A DNA stretch of 64,000 nucleotides from the NCBI GenBank assembly GCA_963766605.1, contig CAVYAT010000001.1:434001-498000 (forward strand). Direction: 5' to 3'. Of the stretch, positions 59,783-64,000 are shown piece after piece (position 1 is the stretch's first letter; every line of letters begins with the position of its first letter). The stretch comes from AC-49 sp963766605 (GTDB lineage Bacteria; Actinomycetota; Thermoleophilia; Solirubrobacterales; Solirubrobacteraceae). The notes beneath the pieces were generated by a model. It did no database searches. It saw nothing but the letters and a program-made list of their open reading frames with translations, and was not told the origin of the DNA. The translations under genes and the position numbers were made by a program.

Positions 59783-61765
59783 ATGCCTTCTCTCCGTCGT
59801 CTCTCACTCCCTTTTGCCCTGGCGATCGCGCTCCTGGCGAGCGCGACCGCATCGGCCGCGGTTCCCGCCGGCCAGGCCTGCCAGGGCCTGATCCTCAAAC
59901 CGGCCGCCCGTGCGGTCGTCGCCTCGCCGGCCCTGACCGGCGTCATCGCCACCGGGGTCCGCGTCTGCTCGCCGGCCGATCTCGCCGCGACGCTCAGCTC
60001 CAGCTACAGCGGGCGGATCGTGATCCCGCGCGACGTGTTCTGGGACATGACCCCCTACCCCGACCTACAGGTGAAGTCCGGCGTCGAGATCGTCGGCGAG
60101 CGCGGCAATCTCGGCAGTCGCCCGACGCTGTACCGCAGTGACAAGGCCGACGAGGCGTCGATGTTCGACGTCGTCGGCAACGACGTGCACATCAACGGGA
60201 TCCACTTCCTCGGTCCCAAGCCGGTCTCCGACCACGCCAACCACACGCCCTACGTCAACGCGATCTCGGTCGTCGAGGACTTCGACAACCAGACCGGCCG
60301 TCGCGTGCTGATCGACGACAACGAGTTCAACCTGTTCAGCGGCGGCGCGGTCAACGTGCTCGGCACGCACCAGGTCAAGGACCTCAAGGACTGGGACCCG
60401 TCGTGGGTCAAGCCCCAGCCGGCCGACGCGTCGCTGGTGATGGTCAAGAACAACTACATGCACGACAACGTCATGGACGGCGGCGGCTACGGCTTCGTCG
60501 TCGGCGGCGGCTCCTACGCCACCGCACAGGACAACCTGTTCGACAACAACCGCCACGCTGTCGCCGCGAGCGGCAAGGCCTACAGCGGCTACGTCGCCCG
60601 CTTCAACTACGTGCTGCACGGCGGGACCAAGCAGGGCAACTACTACAACCAGCACTTCGACGTCCACGGCGTCGGCTCGGGCGGCTACGGCGGTATGGCC
60701 GGCACGTACTTCGACATCTCGTTCAACGCGGTCGAGGGCGCGCAGAGCTACTACGTCGTCAAGACCCGCCCGGTGCTGATGCTCCGCGGGCGCCCGACGA
60801 TGGGCATGTTCTTCCACGACAACGTGTTCGAGGCCGATGACCTCGACGCCGCCGTCGCGCTGACCACCGGTGGCCTCTCGGGCCTCGGGATCGGCGAGGA
60901 CGAGGGCGCATTCAACTTCCACAAGAGCGGCAACACCGCCGACGTCAACTACTCGACCGAGATCGCCTCGGGCGACTTCGACGGCGACGGCCAGACCGAC
61001 ATCTTCGTGGCCAACGGCACCTCGTGGTGGTACTCCAAGGGCGGCTTGATGCCGTGGCAGCAGCTGCACGAGTCGACGAAGCGCACGCGTGACCTCGCGT
61101 TCGCCGACATCGACAACGACGGCAAGACCGACGTCCTGTACCGCGACAGCGCCGGCAACCTCGGCTACCTGAGCGGCGGGACCGTGGCGCTCAAGCCGCT
61201 GACGACGCTGCCGGTCCCGATCGGCCAGCTGCGCTTCGGCGACTTCGACGGCGACGGCAAGACCGACATGTTCTACACGCGCAACGGCCAGTGGTACGTG
61301 TGGTACGGCAAGACTCGCACGTGGACGACGACCCAGACGTCGAGCTTCCCGGTCACGTCGCTGGCGTTCGGTGACTTCGACAACGTCAAGGGCACCGACG
61401 TCGCCGCGGTCGAAGGCGGCGGGTGGTCACTGTCGAGCGGCAGCACCGGCGGCTGGACCCGCTTCAACAGCAAGCTCGCGAGCACGCTGCAGGGCGCCGT
61501 GGTCGCCGACTTCAACGGCGACGGCCGCGACGACATCGGCGTCACGACGTCGGGCGGCTGGAGCTACAGCTCCGGTGGCCGCGGGCCGCTTGTGACGATG
61601 CGCTCGACCAGCAACCCCGCGCCGATCTCGTCGGTCCAGATCGGTCACTTCGACCGCAAGCCGCAGGTCGAGGCGGTCGCGTTCGCCGGCTACCGGCTCG
61701 CGTTCTGGAAGGGCGTCGGCCAGGCGCCGACGTTCTACACGCGGTCGCTGCAGGACATGCGCTAG
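59783..61765 (+). CDS. Exported beta-helix protein with FG-GAP/VCBS repeats
   Basis: 660 residues. Signal peptide LSLPFALAIALLASATASA. Residues about 50-380 form a right-handed parallel beta-helix of the pectate-lyase superfamily (Asn-rich rungs such as VKNNYMHDNVMDGGGYGF and NLFDNNRHAVAASG). From about 390 to 640 come calcium-binding FG-GAP/VCBS repeats: SGDFDGDGQTDIFVANG, ADIDNDGKTDVLYRDS, GDFDGDGKTDMFYTRN, ADFNGDGRDDIGV. Pectate lyases that cut acidic polysaccharides begin with a similar GVEIVGE motif, so a polysaccharide lyase or binding protein is likely. ATG 59783 is preferred because the signal peptide starts there; ATG 59762 is in frame. Confidence 0.87.
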   Translation: MPSLRRLSLPFALAIALLASATASAAVPAGQACQGLILKPAARAVVASPALTGVIATGVRVCSPADLAATLSSSYSGRIVIPRDVFWDMTPYPDLQVKSGVEIVGERGNLGSRPTLYRSDKADEASMFDVVGNDVHINGIHFLGPKPVSDHANHTPYVNAISVVEDFDNQTGRRVLIDDNEFNLFSGGAVNVLGTHQVKDLKDWDPSWVKPQPADASLVMVKNNYMHDNVMDGGGYGFVVGGGSYATAQDNLFDNNRHAVAASGKAYSGYVARFNYVLHGGTKQGNYYNQHFDVHGVGSGGYGGMAGTYFDISFNAVEGAQSYYVVKTRPVLMLRGRPTMGMFFHDNVFEADDLDAAVALTTGGLSGLGIGEDEGAFNFHKSGNTADVNYSTEIASGDFDGDGQTDIFVANGTSWWYSKGGLMPWQQLHESTKRTRDLAFADIDNDGKTDVLYRDSAGNLGYLSGGTVALKPLTTLPVPIGQLRFGDFDGDGKTDMFYTRNGQWYVWYGKTRTWTTTQTSSFPVTSLAFGDFDNVKGTDVAAVEGGGWSLSSGSTGGWTRFNSKLASTLQGAVVADFNGDGRDDIGVTTSGGWSYSSGGRGPLVTMRSTSNPAPISSVQIGHFDRKPQVEAVAFAGYRLAFWKGVGQAPTFYTRSLQDMR

Positions 61766-61772
61766 CCCAATG

Positions 61773-61805
61773 GTGCAACGGGGGCCGTCACGGCCCCCGT
61801 TGCAC
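61773..61805 (+). terminator. Hairpin terminator, 15-bp perfect stem
   Basis: GTGCAACGGGGGCCG (61773-61787) pairs with CGGCCCCCGTTGCAC (61791-61805) across the loop TCA. It begins 8 bases after the stop of the beta-helix gene and lacks a T-run. It separates that gene from ppk2. Confidence 0.75.
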
Positions 61806-61812
61806 GCAGCGC

Positions 61813-61818
61813 TAGCCT
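61813..61818 (+). promoter_or_regulatory. Leaderless-type -10 of ppk2
   Basis: TAGCCT, 7-base spacer CCCGCCC, then GTG 61826. It starts 8 bases after the terminator stem. Confidence 0.6.
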
Positions 61819-61825
61819 CCCGCCC

Positions 61826-62605
61826 GTGGCAGCGATGAAGCGCAAGGAGTTCGATGAGGAGCTGCGGCGCCTGCAGACCGAGCTGGCGATCCAGCAGCGC
61901 TCCCTGCGCGCGAATGGCCAGCGGGTTGTGGTCGTGTTCGAGGGCCGTGATGCCGCGGGCAAGGGCGGGACGATCAAACGCATCACCGAGCGGCTGAACC
62001 CGCGCTTCTGCCGTGTCGTCGCGCTCGACACGCCGACCGAGCGCGAGAAGACGCAGTGGTACTTCCAGCGCTACGTGACCCACCTTCCGTCGGCCGGCGA
62101 GATGGTTCTGTTCGATCGCTCCTGGTACAACCGCGCCGGCGTCGAACGGGTCATGGGCTTCTGCACCGACGAGGAGCACGAGGAGTTCATGCGCTCATGC
62201 CCTGAGTTCGAGCGGATGCTCGTGCACTCGGGGATCATCCTGATCAAGTACTGGTTCTCGGTCTCCGACGAGGAGCAGGAGCGGCGCTTCGCCGCCCGCG
62301 CGCACGACCCGCTGCGGCGCTGGAAGCTCAGCCCCATGGACCTCGAGGCGCGCACGCGCTGGGTCGAGTACTCGCGTGCCAAGGACGAGATGTTCCGCCA
62401 CACCGACCTCAAGCAGGCGCCGTGGTACGTCGTGCCGTCCGACGACAAGCGCCGCGCGCGGCTGAACTGCATCGTCCACCTGCTGTCGATGATCCCCTAC
62501 GACAACGTCACGCCGCCCCCGATCGAGCTGCCGCCGCGCCAGCCCGACGACGGCTACGTGCGCCCGCCGGTGTCCGACCAGACGTTCGTCCCGCAGATCT
62601 ACTGA
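61826..62605 (+). CDS. ppk2: Polyphosphate kinase 2
   Basis: 259 residues, single-domain PPK2. Walker A FEGRDAAGKGGTIKRI (about residue 38), MVLFDRSWYNRAGVERVMGF (Walker B, about 95), a lid region with RRFAARAHDPLRRWKLSPMD, and KDEMFRHTDLKQAPWYVV near the end. PPK2 enzymes transfer phosphate between polyphosphate and nucleoside di- or monophosphates. Class I and III cannot be separated with confidence here. GTG 61826 has TAGCCT 7 bases upstream; ATG 61835 is a possible alternative. It is followed within 2 bases by a GNAT gene. Confidence 0.93.
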   Translation: MAAMKRKEFDEELRRLQTELAIQQRSLRANGQRVVVVFEGRDAAGKGGTIKRITERLNPRFCRVVALDTPTEREKTQWYFQRYVTHLPSAGEMVLFDRSWYNRAGVERVMGFCTDEEHEEFMRSCPEFERMLVHSGIILIKYWFSVSDEEQERRFAARAHDPLRRWKLSPMDLEARTRWVEYSRAKDEMFRHTDLKQAPWYVVPSDDKRRARLNCIVHLLSMIPYDNVTPPPIELPPRQPDDGYVRPPVSDQTFVPQIY

Positions 62606-62607
62606 CC

Positions 62608-63093
62608 GTGCCACAGCTGCCGGGCGACTTCGCCGTCTCGCTGCCCGATGGGCTGCAGCTGCGCAGCGCCCGCGCGAGCGAGCTCAAGGCGATCGTCGCG
62701 CTCCTCGACCAGCTGCACGACCACTCGCCGCCGCCCGACCGACACACCGACGCGGCGTTTGCCGAGATCCTGCGCTCGCCGTGGCGGATGGTGCTCGTCG
62801 CCCAGCGAGGCGAGGCGCTGGTCGGCACGCTCGATCTGTTCGTCATCACGAATCTCACTCGCGGCGCGCGCCCGTGGGCCGGCCTCGAGAACTTCGTCGT
62901 CGACACGGCGCACCGCGGCCTCGGCATCGGCGATGCGATGCTCGAGGCGGCGGTGTCGCTGGCCCGTGAGGCAGGCTGCTACAAGGTCCAGCTGCTGTCA
63001 CACGAGGCCCACGCGCAGGCTCACACGTTCTACGCGCGCCGGGGATTCACGGCGCCCGTGAAGGGCTTCCGGCGCTACATCGACGGCGACTGA
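62608..63093 (+). CDS. GNAT-family N-acetyltransferase
   Basis: 161 residues. The acetyl-CoA-binding motif A is clear: ENFVVDTAHRGLGIGDAMLEAAV (about residues 90-112), preceded by GTLDLFVITNLTRGARPW and followed by FYARRGFTAPVKGFRRYI, the typical C-terminal segment. GTG 62608 begins 2 bases after the ppk2 stop, so the pair is probably cotranscribed. The acceptor is unknown. Confidence 0.88.
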   Translation: MPQLPGDFAVSLPDGLQLRSARASELKAIVALLDQLHDHSPPPDRHTDAAFAEILRSPWRMVLVAQRGEALVGTLDLFVITNLTRGARPWAGLENFVVDTAHRGLGIGDAMLEAAVSLAREAGCYKVQLLSHEAHAQAHTFYARRGFTAPVKGFRRYIDGD

Positions 63094-63094
63094 C

Positions 63095-63388
63095 TCAGGC
63101 GGCGGCGACGGGGTCCGGCCGCACGATGACGGTGTCGGCCACGGGGATGACCTCGTCGGCCGGGAGATCGGCCAGCGACGCGTGCTTGAGCAGGGCCTCG
63201 GGACTCGTCGCTTCGTAGATGCAGACGGTCCCAACCGAGCCGCCGTCCTCCTCGAGAACGTAGCTGCGAATCCAGCGCACCTCGTCGGGCATCTCCTCGT
63301 CGCCGACGCGGGTCGAGCGTCCCGCCGCCTCCTGCAGGTCTGCGGGCGAACGCCAACCGCTACGCCGAAGGATCACGTACTGGTTCAT
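63095..63388 (-). CDS. DUF4242 family protein (SCO4226-like)
   Basis: 97 residues with the DUF4242 pattern: MNQYVILRRSGWRSPADLQ at the N-terminus, RWIRSYVLEEDGGSVGTVCIYEA in the middle, and VADTVIVRPDP at the end. A Streptomyces member, SCO4226, binds nickel; conservation of its ligands cannot be confirmed here. AAGGAG lies 7 bases before ATG 63388. It is convergent with the GNAT gene. Confidence 0.82.
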   Translation of the reverse strand: MNQYVILRRSGWRSPADLQEAAGRSTRVGDEEMPDEVRWIRSYVLEEDGGSVGTVCIYEATSPEALLKHASLADLPADEVIPVADTVIVRPDPVAAA

Positions 63389-63429
63389 CGGGGTCTCCTT
63401 GGTCGTGATGTGGTGGCCAGCCCGCGAGC

Positions 63430-64000
63430 CTACAGCGCGCGCTCGTCGCGGACCCGCTGGGCTTTGCCCTCGCTGCGGGTCAGGCTGCCCGGCAGGTGAA
63501 CCTCGACCGCCGCGCTCAGCCCGGTCGCCTCGCGTAGCTCGTGTCCGACCCGCCGCGCCAGCGCATCGTCGCTCTCCCCGCCGGCCGAGTCGGGCTCGCA
63601 GCGCACGATCAGCTCGTCCATCGTCCCCGGCCGCCGGACGACGAGCTCGTAGTGCGCGCTGACGCCGGGCACGCCGACGAGCACATGCTCGATGGTCGAC
63701 GGGTAGAGGTTGACCCCGCGGATGATCAGCATGTCGTCGCGGCGCCCGCGGACGGGCGTCATCCGCCGCAGCTCGCGCCCGCACGGGCACGGCTGGGTCA
63801 TCAGCGAGGCGATGTCGCCGGTGCGGTAGCGCAGCATCGGCAGCGCCTCCTTGGTCAGCGTCGTGAACACGAGCTCGCCCTCGCTGCCCGGTGGCAGAGG
63901 CTCGCCGGTCTCGGGGTCGACGACCTCGGCCAGGAAGTGGTCGTCGTGGATGTGCAGCCCGTCGCGGACCTCATGGCACTCGACCGCCACCCCGGGGCCG
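63430..64000 (-). CDS. paaK: Phenylacetate-CoA ligase (PaaK family), C-terminal part
   Basis: About 190 residues reach the right edge; the N-terminal AMP-binding core lies outside. The family end is clear: ELVFTTLTKEALPMLRYRTGDIASL, CPCGRELRRMTPVRGRRDDMLIIRGVNLYPSTIE, and a ferredoxin-like C-terminal domain ending GSLTRSEGKAQRVRDER with the catalytic-loop Lys. The enzyme activates phenylacetate or a related aryl acid to its CoA thioester with ATP. Whether it is PaaK itself or an aryl-acid ligase with another substrate cannot be told. Confidence 0.9.
   Translation of the reverse strand, partial: GPGVAVECHEVRDGLHIHDDHFLAEVVDPETGEPLPPGSEGELVFTTLTKEALPMLRYRTGDIASLMTQPCPCGRELRRMTPVRGRRDDMLIIRGVNLYPSTIEHVLVGVPGVSAHYELVVRRPGTMDELIVRCEPDSAGGESDDALARRVGHELREATGLSAAVEVHLPGSLTRSEGKAQRVRDERAL

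Overview
The window is chromosomal DNA from a very GC-rich bacterium (roughly 70 % by eye). Gene content (F420-type oxidoreductases, a DUF2277 protein, cutinase, EfeO/EfeB, many Tat- or Sec-exported proteins) and the promoter style point to an actinobacterium. The family mix resembles the Thermoleophilia (Solirubrobacter/Conexibacter-like), but that placement is inference. I see no tRNA, rRNA, CRISPR array, prophage or insertion sequence. Genes are tightly packed and stops often overlap the next start (ATGA, TGATG).

Layout. 1-4.6 kb: tail of an ABC export operon, then a three-gene two-component locus (degenerate kinase, frameshifted kinase, NarL-type regulator). 4.7-14.2 kb: exported hydrolases and unknown proteins, three regulators, and a hydrolase/TetR pair under a perfect inverted-repeat operator. 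14.2-21.5 kb: two coupled genes for giant unknown proteins of 1333 and 1110 residues. 21.6-29 kb: exonuclease III, an SDR, an exported Ig-like protein, a multicopper oxidase / beta-helix / cupredoxin operon, a CurA-like reductase and an ICMT-like membrane methyltransferase. 29-41.3 kb: FAD monooxygenase, a decayed SGNH hydrolase, F420-type enzymes, S8 and S53 proteases, dodecin, ExoD, a hydroxylase operon, an alcohol dehydrogenase and a 35-bp tandem palindromic repeat. 41.4-54.3 kb: an uptake-and-catabolism locus. 54.3-64 kb: phosphoesterase, EfeO-EfeB, small exported proteins, a beta-helix/FG-GAP protein, PPK2, GNAT, DUF4242 and a partial phenylacetate-CoA ligase.

The strongest candidate for an undescribed system is 41.4-54.3 kb. 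A peptide-type ABC importer (binding lipoprotein, permease, fused permease-ATPase, ATPase) lies beside a class III aminotransferase, hydantoinase/oxoprolinase subunits A and B, a beta-keto acid cleavage enzyme, a RidA-like protein lacking the usual arginine, and a TetR regulator. The three promoters I can read carry the same GTATGCA half-site at the start of transcription, so the locus looks like one regulon for import and stepwise breakdown of a nitrogenous compound, possibly cyclic or amide-containing. The substrate cannot be read from sequence.

A second theme is gene expression. At least fifteen genes have a TANNNT element 5-7 bases upstream of the start codon, the geometry of leaderless transcripts. 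Several of these signals settle start choices below.
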